A stretch of DNA of 64,000 nt, taken from positions 248,001 through 312,000 of the forward strand of contig CAVPTI010000012.1 of assembly GCA_963708775.1 (NCBI GenBank), written 5' to 3'. Under the pieces are notes generated by a model. It did not search any database and was not told where the DNA came from. It was given only the letters and a program-made list of their open reading frames with translations. Position 1 is the stretch's first letter, and each line of letters opens with the position of its first letter. Position numbers and translations under genes: made by a program. This document shows positions 44,141 to 54,252 of this stretch, in pieces. The stretch is from JAGVSR01 sp963708775. GTDB lineage: Bacteria > Pseudomonadota > Alphaproteobacteria > Rhizobiales > Hyphomicrobiaceae.

Positions 44141-45286
44141 ATGAAAGCTGATTCGCGTTTGCAGCGAAGGGGGAGCGACGTGACGCTCGTGGCCCGAAAG
44201 CAACTGCCGCTCCGGCCGGCCGGCCCGGACACCGTCGAAGCTTTACTCGCGTGGTATGACGCGGAGCGGCGCGATTTGCCGTGGCGCGCAAGGGGGCGCA
44301 AGAAGCAAGACCCTTATCGTGTCTGGCTGAGCGAGATCATGCTGCAGCAGACGACGGTGAAGGCGGTCATTCCCTACTACGAGAAGTTCGTTGCGCGATG
44401 GCCGACAGTCGGCGATCTGGCGGCAGCGCCACTCGACGATGTTCTCGCGATGTGGGCGGGGCTCGGGTACTACTCACGCGCGCGCAATCTGCATCAGTGT
44501 GCGGTTGCCGTGGCGGCGCGGGCAGACGGGCAGTTTCCGCGTGCCGAGGCTGAACTGCTCGAACTGCCCGGCATCGGGCCATACACGGCGGCGGCGATTG
44601 CAGCGATTGCGTATGGCGCGCCGGCGACACCGGTGGATGGAAACATCGAGCGCGTGGTGTCGCGGCTGTTTGCGGTGACGCATCCGCTGCCGGGTGCCAA
44701 GCGCGAGATCAAGCGGCTGGCGGCGACGCTTACTCCGGCGAAGCGCGCGGGGGATCACGCCCAGGCAATGATGGATCTGGGCGCTACCGTGTGCACGCCG
44801 CGGCGGCCGTCATGTCTCATGTGCCCACTGCAGCAGGATTGTCATGCGCATGCGCGCGGCATCGCCGAGACGCTGCCGAAGAAGGCGGCGAAGGCAGAGC
44901 GGCCGGTGCGGTATGGGACGGCGTTTCTGGTGCTGCGCGAAGATGGTGCGGTGCTCTTGAGAAAGCGCCCGGCATCTGGGCTACTCGGCGGCATGCTGGA
45001 AGTGCCATCGACGGATTGGTCGGACACGATGATGGCGGCCGACATGGCGATGGCCGGAGCGCCCGTGCGGGCCGATTGGTGGCCGATGCCCGGCGGTGTG
45101 GTTCACGTCTTTACGCATTTCCGGTTGGAATTGCAGGTTCTGCGCGCGATCGTGTCACCGGATACGCCGCTGACGTTCTGGGCCGAGCCCGATCGGTGCC
45201 TTTGGGTGCCGCGTCGTGATTTGCACAAGGCGGCGCTGCCGTCCGTCATGCGCAAGATCATCGCGCATGCATTGAAAGAGCAGTGA
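44141..45286 (+). CDS. mutY: A/G-specific adenine glycosylase
   Basis: A DNA repair enzyme of 381 residues that removes adenine mispaired with 8-oxoguanine. The catalytic Glu is in LSEIMLQQTTV, the helix-hairpin-helix in LPGIGPYTAAAI with the following Asp in PVDGNIERV, and the 4Fe-4S ligands in CTPRRPSCLMCPLQQDC (C-X6-C-X2-C-X5-C). The C-terminal Nudix-like domain that senses 8-oxoguanine runs from about residue 250. ATG 44141 is used. It converges on the response regulator gene with no gap. Confidence 0.96.
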   Translation: MKADSRLQRRGSDVTLVARKQLPLRPAGPDTVEALLAWYDAERRDLPWRARGRKKQDPYRVWLSEIMLQQTTVKAVIPYYEKFVARWPTVGDLAAAPLDDVLAMWAGLGYYSRARNLHQCAVAVAARADGQFPRAEAELLELPGIGPYTAAAIAAIAYGAPATPVDGNIERVVSRLFAVTHPLPGAKREIKRLAATLTPAKRAGDHAQAMMDLGATVCTPRRPSCLMCPLQQDCHAHARGIAETLPKKAAKAERPVRYGTAFLVLREDGAVLLRKRPASGLLGGMLEVPSTDWSDTMMAADMAMAGAPVRADWWPMPGGVVHVFTHFRLELQVLRAIVSPDTPLTFWAEPDRCLWVPRRDLHKAALPSVMRKIIAHALKEQ

Positions 45287-45913
45287 TCAGCCGGGTGCGC
45301 GCGGCGACATTCGTTCCAGCGAGATGCGGATGAGGTCTGCCGTGCGCTCGACACCCAGCTTTTCCTTGAGACGGGTGCAGGTGTTGGCGACCGTCTTGTA
45401 GGCGATGCCGAAGGTGATCGCGATTTCGTTGAGGCTCTTGCCTTCGCCGAGAAGTCGCAGAATTTCCGTTTCGCGATTGCTGAGCGAACTCAGCGGGTCG
45501 CCCTCAACGGGATTGAGAACCATGTCGCTGGCGAGGCGCTTGTCGATATAGCGGCGGCCGGTGGACGCCGCCTTGACGGCTTCGATGAGTTCATCGGCGC
45601 TGGCACTTTTGCCAACGAAGCCCAAGGCGCCGGAACGCAGAGCGCGATTGGCGTAGGCGGGATCGGCATGCATGGAAAACATGACGACTCGGGCCTCTTG
45701 ATCGGCGCTGCGCAGACGGGTGAGAAGTTCGAGCCCGCTGCCGCCGCCCAGATTGATGTCGAGCACGACGACGGCCGGCTTCTCGCGCATGTAAGCGTCG
45801 AAACCCTCTTCGGCAGTGCCCGCTTCGGCGACGACGCTGTCGGGCAGAAGCGAGAGGAGGCGGCGTACGCCTTGGCGGACGATATCGTGGTCGTCGATAA
45901 TCAGAAGCTTCAT
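45287..45913 (-). CDS. NarL/FixJ-type response regulator
   Basis: A 208-residue two-component output protein. The receiver domain has the acidic pocket IIDDHD, the phospho-acceptor Asp in VVLDINLGGGSG and the Lys in GFVGKSAS. The C-terminal LuxR-type helix-turn-helix (about residues 142-200) has LSNRETEILRLLGEGKSLNE and AYKTVANTCTRLKEKLGV. It is 13 bases downstream of its kinase gene, so the pair is a single unit. Its target genes are unknown. Confidence 0.94.
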   Translation of the reverse strand: MKLLIIDDHDIVRQGVRRLLSLLPDSVVAEAGTAEEGFDAYMREKPAVVVLDINLGGGSGLELLTRLRSADQEARVVMFSMHADPAYANRALRSGALGFVGKSASADELIEAVKAASTGRRYIDKRLASDMVLNPVEGDPLSSLSNRETEILRLLGEGKSLNEIAITFGIAYKTVANTCTRLKEKLGVERTADLIRISLERMSPRAPG

Positions 45914-45926
45914 TGTCAGCTCAGTC

Positions 45927-47301
45927 TCATTGCAGTGTTTGAGTTGAGGGTGCGACGGGCGCTGCGCCGCCGCCGGGACCTTTGAGCGGGATCGAAACTC
46001 GGACCTCGACGCCTGTTCTCTCGAGGTTATCGACAATCGACAGATGACCGCCGAGCAGCTTTGTACGCTCGTGCATGCTGATGACGCCGAGGCTGCCAGA
46101 GTGGAGTGCGGTTGTGCGCGCGCCGCCATCGTTGGTGACGATCGCTTCGATCGTTTCGCCGGTGGGCGAGCCGATGCGAATGGCAATGTGCTTGGGCTTT
46201 CCATGCTTCAGCGCGTTCAATACGGCCTCTCGCACGATCGCCAGAAGGGCAATGTCGATTTGCGGCTGCCAGGTTTTTCTGGGGGCGTCGAGGGTGAACT
46301 GGACACGTGGGTGCCGGGCCTTGAGGGGGGCCAGCATGTTTTCCAACGCATTGGTGAGACCGAGATCCAAAACGAGGCCGGGGCGCAACTGCCAGAGGAT
46401 CGATCGGACTTGTTCCTTGACCTGCGAGACGGCGTCTTGAATCGAGAGTGCGCGTTCCGTGAACTTCGGCTCGCTCTTTTTTTCAGCGAGATCGCGGATC
46501 GTCGTCGCATCGACGTCGATGGAGAACAGGAGCGGGCCAACTTCATCGTGGAGGTCGCGGGCGAGGCTGGCGCGTTCCTCTTCCTGGACGGCTTCAAGCT
46601 GGGAGTCGAGCTTGCGGTTCTTTTCCTGCGTTTCGCCAAGGAGAGCAGACATGCGGTTGAAGCCTGTGGCGAGGCTTTGCAATTCCAAGGGGCCGGAGAC
46701 GGGCAGCTGTTCCCCGACCGCGCCTTTGCCCGTGCGTTCGAAGGCTTCAAGGAAGCGCGCGAAGGGGCTCAACGCGTAGCCGAGCAGCGCTGAGAGGATG
46801 GCAAGCGTCAGCAGGCAGAAGAGCAGGATGGTGGTCAAGTGGAGGCGGACGTCGCTCCAGACTTCTCCAGCTTCGTTGCGCGGATCGGCGGTGACCAGGA
46901 TGTGCTGTTGGAGTTGGGTTCCCGATGGCCAGTCGACGCGGGCGGTGAGTTCCCGAGGAGCCAGTGCGCGATAGAACCATGATGGCATTCCGCTCTGTAC
47001 GGGGGCGGGAGTGGACGACTGGAGTGTCGTGCCGTCTGATCCTTTCAGTTCGACGCGGACGTGGCGGCTTGCATCAAAGGTGCGGACGAGGCGTCCGACC
47101 TGGCGCGATTCAGAGGGTGAGCCTTCGATGTCTTGCAGGGCGACACGGATGGTCCGCTGAGCCGCAGACAACGTGCTTTGCAATTCGACTTCGACCTTGT
47201 GCACCGCGTGCCAGTACGTCAGCACCGCGCTGACTGCAGAGCGTGCTCATAAGAATGGCGGCAATGGCAAGGATGAGGCCGAGCCTCAGGGATACGCGCA
47301 A
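45927..47301 (-). CDS. Membrane sensor histidine kinase (HisKA_3 type), frameshifted near the N-terminus
   Basis: The partner kinase of the response regulator. TTG 47301 (GGAGA eight bases upstream) opens MRVSLRLGLILAIAAILMST, the first membrane helix. One extra base near 47241 then shifts to the main frame, which continues SAVSAVLTYWHAVHKVEV. Next come a periplasmic domain of about 130 residues, a second helix (TILLFCLLTLAILSALLGYA), a HAMP-like linker, the HisKA_3 phospho-acceptor His in SLARDLHDEVGPLLF, and a HATPase domain with the N-box REAVLNALKHGKP. Starting at 47225 instead would lose the first helix. Confidence 0.87.
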
Positions 47302-47390
47302 GGGATGGTCTCCGGAAAGTGTTACTTTGTTGCATTTTCCGGATGCGCCGCGCCACAGGGAAGTTTTCCCGATTTCTCAACTTTTCGTGG

Positions 47391-48541
47391 CTATTCGGCC
47401 GCCTCAATGAGGATTTCGCTGCGGGTTGCCGTCGATGGGGTCAGGCCCAGGCGTTCCTTGGCGGTTTCGCGCAGCGTATCGATGGAGGTGAGTTTTCCTT
47501 CGCGCTCGAAGTGCCAGAAGGTCCAGCCGTTGCAGGCGGACTTGCCCTGCGCGAAGGCGCCGACGCGATGGATCGAGCCCTGCATGCCGGGGAGTGCGAC
47601 GGAGCCATCGGCCTTCACCTCGGCGCGGACGCGGCGGCGCTCGTCGAACAGCGGGCTGCCGGGTGGAAGCATGCCGAGCTCAATGATGGTGCCGAAGGGC
47701 ACGCGCGGTTCGGCGCGTTTGGAGCGAACGGTTTCAAGCGCGCTCGTTTTCATGGTCTCGATGCCGGCGATGCGCTCGCGGGCGGCGCGCGCATAGTCTT
47801 CATCGCGCTCGATGCCAATCCAGCGGCGGCCGAAACGCTGCGCGACGGCGCCCGTCGTGCCGGTGCCGAAGAAGGGATCGAGCACGACATCGCCGACGTT
47901 GGTGGTGGCAAGCAGGATGCGGCCGAGCAGTGCTTCGGGCTTCTGCGTGGGATGGGCTTTGCGGCCGCCGTCATCCTTCAGGCGCTCGGGGCCGGCGCAG
48001 ATGGGATAAAGCCAATCTGACCGCATCTGAATGTCGTCGTTGAGAGCCTTGAGGCTTTCATAGTTGAACGTGACGCGAGATTTCTGATCACGGCCTGCCC
48101 AGATGAGCGTTTCGTGCGCGTTGGTGAAGCGCTTGCCGCGAAAATTCGGCATCGGGTTGACCTTGCGCCAGATGATGTCGTTTTGGATCCAGAAGCCTGA
48201 GATCCTGCAGGGCGGCGCCGAGGCGGAAGACATTGTGATAGGAGCCGATGACCCACATCGCGCCGTCGGGTTTCAGGACGCGGCGACACTCGCTGAGCCA
48301 GGCGCGGCTAGAACTGATCGTAGGCGGCGAAGGAGGAGAACTTGTCCCACTCGTCATCGACGCCATCGACGCGCGTGTTGTTGGGGCGGAGGAGTTCCGA
48401 GGCGAGTTGCAGGTTGTAGGGCGGGTCGGCGAAGACGAGGTCGACGCTTTCAGACGGCAGCTTGCGCAGTTCCTGGATGCAATCGCCGACGAGGACGCGG
48501 TTGGTCTGGATGCCGGCGGGAACGCGACGCTTGGAACGCAT
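47391..48541 (-). CDS. ccrM: Cell-cycle DNA methyltransferase CcrM, broken by two frameshifts as written
   Basis: A beta-class adenine-N6 methyltransferase; CcrM methylates GANTC and regulates the alphaproteobacterial cell cycle. Segment one (48541 to 48311) has the catalytic DPPY in FADPPYNLQL. Segment two (about 48309-48199) reads SRAWLSECRRVLKPDGAM and YHNVFRLGAALQDL. Segment three (from about 48197) reads GFWIQNDIIWRKVNP, has the AdoMet motif DPFFGTGTTG, and ends with the CcrM-specific C-terminal domain (about 100 residues). One extra base at 48310 and one at 48198 restore a single frame of about 383 codons. All motifs are intact. Confidence 0.92.
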
Positions 48542-48758
48542 GACTGGACCTACTCGAACAAAATGCTGACGCACACACTGGCCCGTTCCCCATGCAGATG
48601 CGCAGGGCGGAGCCGGACTACGGTAAACGAAATCTGACCAGGGAGGGTTAATTGAACGTTACCGCAGCGTTCGAAGACTCGTTGCGGTTTTTGTTGAAGA
48701 AAGGGCGAGCGAGCGTTGCGGAGGCAAGGCTGGGGGGCAAGCGACTGAGCGGACTCGC

Positions 48759-48794
48759 AAAAATAAAAACGGGGCCGCCTAATTCAGCGACCCC
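48759..48794 (-). terminator. Terminator after the PepSY gene
   Basis: On the minus strand GGGGTCGC pairs with GCGGCCCC (48787-48794 with 48771-48778, one G-T pair), followed by GTTTTTATTTTT. It lies 30 bases after the PepSY stop and ahead of ccrM on the same strand. Confidence 0.75.
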
Positions 48795-48824
48795 GCGCCT
48801 GCGCGAAATTGTGTTTCGAGCGGC

Positions 48825-49109
48825 CTACTTTTTCTTTTCGACTTCTTCTTCGACGACAGCACCGGAGACGGGGTTGAAATACACCTCAACCTGATTGCCG
48901 TCTTTGTTGTAGCCGTAGATCTCGTAGCAGTTGCCCTCGACCTTGAAGACTTCTGCCTTATAGCCGAGTTCGGTCGCCTTCGCCTTCATGGCATCTTCCG
49001 AAAGCCACTTGTCCTTGGGCTCCTTGGTGCATTCGGGGCTGGCCAGGGCGGGAGCGGCCGAGAGCAGCGTGCCGGTGAGAAGCGCAAAAAGCGGCAGGGT
49101 CGATTTCAT
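48825..49109 (-). CDS. PepSY-domain periplasmic protein
   Basis: A small exported protein of 94 residues. A signal peptide ends near APALA-S (about residue 24). The mature part has a PepSY-like single domain: WLSEDAMKAKATELGYK, a strand VEGNCYEIYGYNKDGNQVEV, and VYFNPVSGAVVEEE. Two cysteines are present. Such small proteins are common in Hyphomicrobiales; function unknown. ATG 49109 follows AAAGGA at eight bases. It ends with an acidic/lysine tail and a terminator. Confidence 0.88.
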   Translation of the reverse strand: MKSTLPLFALLTGTLLSAAPALASPECTKEPKDKWLSEDAMKAKATELGYKAEVFKVEGNCYEIYGYNKDGNQVEVYFNPVSGAVVEEEVEKKK

Positions 49110-49188
49110 GTATGGATCCTTTCTTGGAGGTTGCCCGGGTGAAACGCGCTTCACGTAATTGCGTTCAATGGCGCCTTCAAGACAGGTT

Positions 49189-51075
49189 TCAGTCGGTACG
49201 ATAAGTCAGTTGGGCGGGCTGGGGGTCGAGCGGGCCGCCGTCAAGGCCGGAGGCGGGCGCCGGCTGATCTGAAGATTTTGCGCGCTCGGATTCCTCATTC
49301 AGGACCATGAGAATGGGGGTCAGCCCGTCGACGTCGACGACGCGGAAGACTTCGACGTCACGGCGGGCTTCGGCGCTCCATCCGGCGATCGTCAGGGCGC
49401 GCTCGGCTTTGGAGAAGAGGCCGTGGTTGCGCAGCGGATCGGCGGTCATGAATTCCTGATCTTTCTCGGAAAGTGCGACGTTGCCGCGGCTTTCGATTTC
49501 CTTGATCCAGTTCTTGCGGATCTCGGTCAAGTCGGTGTCGCTCGCCTGGCTTTCTTCTTCCTTCAAGACGTCGAGTTCCGTCTTGCGTTTCCAGATTTTC
49601 CAGCGGCGCTGCCACAGGCTCAGCTTCTGCGGCCATCGTACGAGGTCGAGGTCGCTGAAGACGCCGGCGAGCTGATTGATGGCGAGTGCGCGCTGGGACT
49701 CATTTTTGTCTTCGGCGTTGGCGCTGTAGAGGTTGGGGATGACGAAATAAGACGCCTTGTTGTGGTGGATGAAATGGCGGCGCAGCCATTCGATGCCTGC
49801 GCGGTCATCGGTGCGAGACAGCACCGTTCGGATGGCTTCGCGGATCTGATGGATGACTTCGCCCGATGGACGCAGCGTTGCGGCAGGCGGTGGGTTGAGG
49901 ATGGCCAGGGCGAGGAGGCCGAGATCGACGCCGATGGTGGCGAGAAGGGCTATGAGATCGCGGCCTGTGATCGGATCGCCTTCGGTGGTGTGGGAGAATG
50001 GGCGTTGGAAGCCCGAGCCGACGTAAGCAATGAGGCTCGATGAGTAGGCACCGATGTTTTTCCAAAGGTTCTTGACTGCGTTGGCGACGCCGGCCGGGCC
50101 TTCGCTGAAGGCGGCCTCGCGCAATTTGATTTCGGCGGGCTGGTCGGCCTGATCAGCGGCTTGGTTGAGGCGCTCGGCCAGAGTGGGATCGAAGCAGGAG
50201 AAGCCGGGGCGCATGGGTGGGATGAGCACCGACTTGGCCAGCGCACGCATTTCAGCGGCTGTCGATTTGCCGAGTTCATTCGAGCGGGCCGCGATATTGC
50301 GCGCCTTGCCGCGGATATCCGAGGCCTTGGCTTCGAACGCGCGCTGGCGCTCCTCGATCGTTCCGCCCTCCAGTGTCGAAGCGGCGGCTCGCAATTCCTC
50401 GACATCGACACGGACGGGTTCGAGCCAGGCGCGGGTCATACCGTCGCGCAGGGTCGCGACGCTGTCGCGAACGCTGACGCGGGCGTTGTAGAGCGGCCCG
50501 CGGCCAGCGCCTGAGGATTTGCCGCAACTGCCGCCGCTGGTTTCCTCGCGCGTCATCTGGCCGTCGGACCAGGTCACGACGTTGTCGAGCTGGGCTTTCA
50601 CGGCGTCGAGACGGGCGGCAATGGCGGACGAGGCGTCGCGTGCATCTTCCTGCAGGCCGGCGAGCCCGGTGCGGGTTGCTTCCTCGCCCGAGATGAGGCT
50701 CCACCAGAAGCCATAGCCGAAGCCGATCGACCATACGGCGAGGAAGGCATACATGACGAACATGACGAGCCGGTCGGTGAATTTGCGCTTGGCGCCGAAC
50801 ATTTCGCGCAGGGCGAGCCACATCAGGAACGTCAGCGCCACGACGACGCCGATGACGAGGACGTCGTTGGAGACGGACATGCCTTCGCTGGGGGTGGCGG
50901 ACGTTTGCGAAACGCCGACGATGAAATCGCGCATGCCATGCCAGGTGGCATAACCCGACAAGAGCAGAAGCATCAGCGAGGCAATGCCGATGAGCGTATT
51001 ACGGCCGAGCACGTAATAGAAGGCGCTTTTGATGGACGTGATCACGCCACCTTCGCCGCTGCCGATCGACGCCAT
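49189..51075 (-). CDS. Large membrane protein of unknown function
   Basis: A 628-residue protein without a family I can name. Helices are visible near residues 25-45 (NTLIGIASLMLLLLSGYATW), 70-90 (NDVLVIGVVVALTFLMWLAL), 110-130 (LVMFVMYAFLAVWSIGFGYG) and 380-400 (DLIALLATIGVDLGLLALAI). Between the third and fourth lies a long helical region of about 250 residues. The C-terminal 230 residues look cytoplasmic and contain a winged-helix-like segment (GLFSKAERALTIAGWS). ATG 51075 follows GGGGGAT. It lies between rnhB and the PepSY gene on the same strand. Confidence 0.75.
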   Translation of the reverse strand: MASIGSGEGGVITSIKSAFYYVLGRNTLIGIASLMLLLLSGYATWHGMRDFIVGVSQTSATPSEGMSVSNDVLVIGVVVALTFLMWLALREMFGAKRKFTDRLVMFVMYAFLAVWSIGFGYGFWWSLISGEEATRTGLAGLQEDARDASSAIAARLDAVKAQLDNVVTWSDGQMTREETSGGSCGKSSGAGRGPLYNARVSVRDSVATLRDGMTRAWLEPVRVDVEELRAAASTLEGGTIEERQRAFEAKASDIRGKARNIAARSNELGKSTAAEMRALAKSVLIPPMRPGFSCFDPTLAERLNQAADQADQPAEIKLREAAFSEGPAGVANAVKNLWKNIGAYSSSLIAYVGSGFQRPFSHTTEGDPITGRDLIALLATIGVDLGLLALAILNPPPAATLRPSGEVIHQIREAIRTVLSRTDDRAGIEWLRRHFIHHNKASYFVIPNLYSANAEDKNESQRALAINQLAGVFSDLDLVRWPQKLSLWQRRWKIWKRKTELDVLKEEESQASDTDLTEIRKNWIKEIESRGNVALSEKDQEFMTADPLRNHGLFSKAERALTIAGWSAEARRDVEVFRVVDVDGLTPILMVLNEESERAKSSDQPAPASGLDGGPLDPQPAQLTYRTD

Positions 51076-51180
51076 GACAATCCCCCGGGTACGCACTTGA
51101 AGCAGCCGAATTACAACACTTTCAGCACGTTGTCCCGGGCTGCCCGGCCACAGTGGGGGTGATTCAGGCCCAGACCTTGG

Positions 51181-51828
51181 TTAGGCGGGCTCTTCGATGA
51201 GGCCGAGCGCGAGTTGGATCGGACGGAAGGAGCGGCGGTGCAGTGGACACACGCCGAGGCGGCCAAGGGCGTCTTTGTGTTCTGGTGTTCCGTAGCCCTT
51301 ATGGCGAGCAAAGCCGTAGCCGGGGTACTGCCGTTCGAGCGCGATCATCAGCCGGTCGCGGGTGACTTTGGCGACGATCGATGCGGCGGCGATCGACAGG
51401 CACTTCGCATCGCCTTTGATGATCGTGCGGGTTTCGCACGCAAGACGCGGAGCACGGTTGCCGTCAACGATCGCGAGTTTGGGTTTCATGGTGAGGCCAC
51501 GGGTGGCTTCGGACATGGCCCAGAGGGTGGCGTTGAGGATATTGTCGCGATCGATGCGGCCGACGTCGGCGATGCCGGTGGCGATGACGGCGCCGCTCTC
51601 GACGATGCGGCGGAAGACGATCTCGCGGCCGTCCTCGTCGAGGGCTTTGCTGTCGTCGATGCCGGAAGGGATGTTGTCAGGGTCGAGGATCACCGCGGCG
51701 GCCACGACGGGTCCGGCCCAGGGGCCGCGTCCGGCTTCGTCGATGCCTGCAATCGGGTGGCGCCCAAGGGCCAACTCGGTGGCTTCCAGCTCGAAGGTCG
51801 GCTTGATCCGCGAATCATCGATTTTCAT
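51181..51828 (-). CDS. rnhB: Ribonuclease HII
   Basis: A 215-residue endonuclease that removes RNA, including single ribonucleotides, from DNA. The conserved DEAGRGPWAGPVVAAAVIL (first Asp-Glu pair), the KGDAKCLSIAAASIVAKVTRD segment and the C-terminal HKGYGTPEHKDALGRLG are all present. I chose ATG 51828; the frame is open to GTG 51885, but that would add 19 non-conserved residues. With rnhA at 31818 the organism has both RNase H types. Confidence 0.95.
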   Translation of the reverse strand: MKIDDSRIKPTFELEATELALGRHPIAGIDEAGRGPWAGPVVAAAVILDPDNIPSGIDDSKALDEDGREIVFRRIVESGAVIATGIADVGRIDRDNILNATLWAMSEATRGLTMKPKLAIVDGNRAPRLACETRTIIKGDAKCLSIAAASIVAKVTRDRLMIALERQYPGYGFARHKGYGTPEHKDALGRLGVCPLHRRSFRPIQLALGLIEEPA

Positions 51829-51973
51829 GGGAAAATCGTCGGGCGGACCCTCGATGGTGTCAAAGCAGCAGGAGGCGATGTCCACAGTGGCGTCGGCCGC
51901 GGCTTCGAATGCCGCAGCGGCGTTTGCTGAGCCGTGGTGACAGGCGGGCCCTTAGCCTTTAAGCGGTGTGGCC

Positions 51974-53880
51974 ATGCTGCACATCAACGACCTCACTTTT
52001 CACATCGAGGGAAAGCGCATCTTCGATGCGGCGACCGCGGGCATCCCCACGGGGCACAAGGTTGGCCTCGTGGGACGCAACGGGGCTGGCAAGTCGACCC
52101 TGCTGAAGCTCATCACAGGCGATCTCAATCCCGACGACGGCAGCATCACGATGACGCGCGGAGCGCGCATTGGTTACGTGGCGCAGGAGGCGCCTGGTGG
52201 AGACAAGAGCCTAATCGACTGGGTGCTCGATGCCGATACCGAGCGGGCAGCGCTGCTGGCCGAGGCCGAGACGGCGACGGACGCCAACCGCATCGCCGAC
52301 ATCCAGGTGCGCCTGACGGACATCGACGCACATTCGGCGCCGGCGCGGGCGGCCACCATTCTGTCGGGCTTAGGCTTCGACCATGCGGGCCAGCAGCGGG
52401 CGTGCCGGGAGTATTCCGGCGGATGGCGGATGCGCGTTGCGCTGGCCGCGGTTCTGTTCCTCGAGCCGGAGATCCTGCTGCTGGACGAGCCGACGAACTA
52501 CCTCGATCTCGAAGGCACGCTGTGGCTCGAGAGCTATCTGAAGAGCTATCCGCATACGGTGCTGATCGTCAGCCACGACCGCGATCTGTTGAACTCGGTG
52601 CCGGGCGCCATCCTGCATCTCGAGCGCGGCAAGCTCACGCTGTATTCGGGTGGGTACGATGATTTCGAGGAATCGCGGCGGGAAAAGCAGCGGCTCGAAC
52701 TCAAGCTGAAAAAGAAGCAGGACGAGGACCGGCGGCGCATTCAGGCATTCATCGACCGGTTCAAGGCGAAGGCGACGAAGGCCAAGCAGGCGCAGAGCCG
52801 AGTGAAGGCGCTGGCCAAAATGCAGCCGATCGCGGCGCAGATGGAAGACCGCGTCGTGCCGTTCTTCCTGCCGAACCCGGAGAAGATGCTGGCGAGCCCG
52901 CTGCTCAGGATGGAGAACGCGTGCGCAGGGTATGAACCGGGCAAGCCGATCCTTTCGGGGCTGAATTTGCGGCTTGATCAGGATGACCGGATTGCGCTGC
53001 TCGGGCAGAACGGAAATGGCAAGTCGACGTTCGCCAAGCTCTTGGCGGGGCGCCTGGCGCCGCTCACCGGACATGTATATGGCGCGAACCGTGTGACGGT
53101 CGGATATTTCGCGCAGCATCAGCTCGACGATCTCAATCCGCAATCGACGCCATACGATTACATGGTGAAACTGATGCCGGAGGCGACGGAGGCGCAAAAG
53201 CGCACCAAGCTCGGCACGTTCGGTTTCAGTGCGGACAAGGCGGATACAAAATGCTCCCACCTTTCAGGCGGTGAAAAGGCGCGACTGTTGCTGGCGCTGA
53301 CTGCATTCCATGCGCCGCATCTCCTCATTCTCGATGAGCCGACGAACCATCTGGATATCGATAGCCGCGAGGCGCTGATCCATGCACTGGCGGAGTATGA
53401 GGGCGCGGTCATTCTTGATCAGTCACGACCGCCATCTCGTCGAGGCGACGGCGGACCGATTGTGGATCGTGAAGGGTGGCACCGTGTCGGTTTATGACGG
53501 CGACATGGAGAGCTATCGTGCCGAGCTCTTATCGGAACGCGGCGCGGGTACGCGAGGGGCTTCGCAGGGCGGTGATGATGGGCGCAGCGATCGCAGTGCG
53601 CAGCGCCGCGCATCGGCACAGAAGCGGCAACAATTGGCGCCGCTTGAAGAAGACGATGCAGGACGCGGAAAAGCGTGTCGAAAAGCTGACGGCTGACTTA
53701 GCAAAACTCGACGCGGCACTCGGTGATCCCGCACTGTATGCTGATCCTCAGAAGGCGCAAAAAATCACGTTGGAACGCGGCCTGATCGCGAAGGCGTTGA
53801 TTGCAGCGGAAGAAAATTGGCTGACCGCGACCGCCGCTTTCGAAGAGGCGGAAAAAACGCAGGATGATGCCGTCGCGTGA
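51974..53880 (+). CDS. ABC-F family ATPase (Uup/EttA group), broken by two frameshifts as written
   Basis: A soluble protein with two ABC cassettes that act on the ribosome rather than on transport, about 634 residues. First cassette: GRNGAGKST, YSGGWRMRVALA, LLLDEPTNYLD. A basic linker of about 80 residues follows (EESRREKQRLELKLKKKQ region). Second cassette: GQNGNGKST, LSGGEKARLLLA, LILDEPTNHLD. An extra G at 53417 shifts to the frame that reads ISHDRHLVEATADRLW, and an extra C at 53643 shifts to the frame with LKKTMQDAEKRVEKL, a C-terminal coiled coil. All motifs are intact. ATG 51974 is used; GTG 51968 is possible. Confidence 0.9.
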
Positions 53881-54186
53881 GGCGCGCGGATTGCTGTGTC
53901 ACGCTTCGTAGACAACTTTGATCAAGAGCAAAATTATGACAGCGCGCCGTGATCGGTCAGCGTGTTGAAAAGGCCTCAGCTTGTCTGTCAAGGCATGTGG
54001 AAGAGCGCGTGCCTTACACATTTTTTGATGGGTCAACGGCCGCGTGTTGAGGTATCACATCGCCGTGGTGAGCTGGCTGGTCCGGGCGTGCGGGGCGTAC
54101 CGACTGTTCTGAATCGGAGAGGGCTCGGAACAGTTCGATCGGCCAGCTTCCACCGCACTCTCAAATCACAGCGCTTGAACCAAATG
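53881..54186. other. Intergenic region after the ABC-F gene
   Basis: About 300 bases with no supported gene. Plus-strand frames continue here only as shadows of the minus-strand HTH gene. No repeat or RNA structure is evident apart from the terminator at its right end. Confidence 0.4.
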
Positions 54187-54220
54187 AAAAGGGCGGGATC
54201 TTTTTCAAGATGCCGCCCTT
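54187..54220 (-). terminator. Terminator after the small HTH gene
   Basis: On the minus strand GGGCGG and ATCTT pair with AAGAT and CCGCCC around GAAA, followed by TTTTCATTT. It lies about 33 bases downstream of the HTH gene stop. Confidence 0.7.
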
Positions 54221-54252
54221 CATGCGTTCCTGGCAGTCCAGCGGTTCCCGGC

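Noticed and set aside
48652..48894. 80-codon plus-strand frame with a good ribosome-binding site (GGGAGGG) before a TTG
   Set aside because: It runs through the terminator and into the antisense of the PepSY gene, and the C-terminal half is clearly a shadow. Only the site itself is notable.
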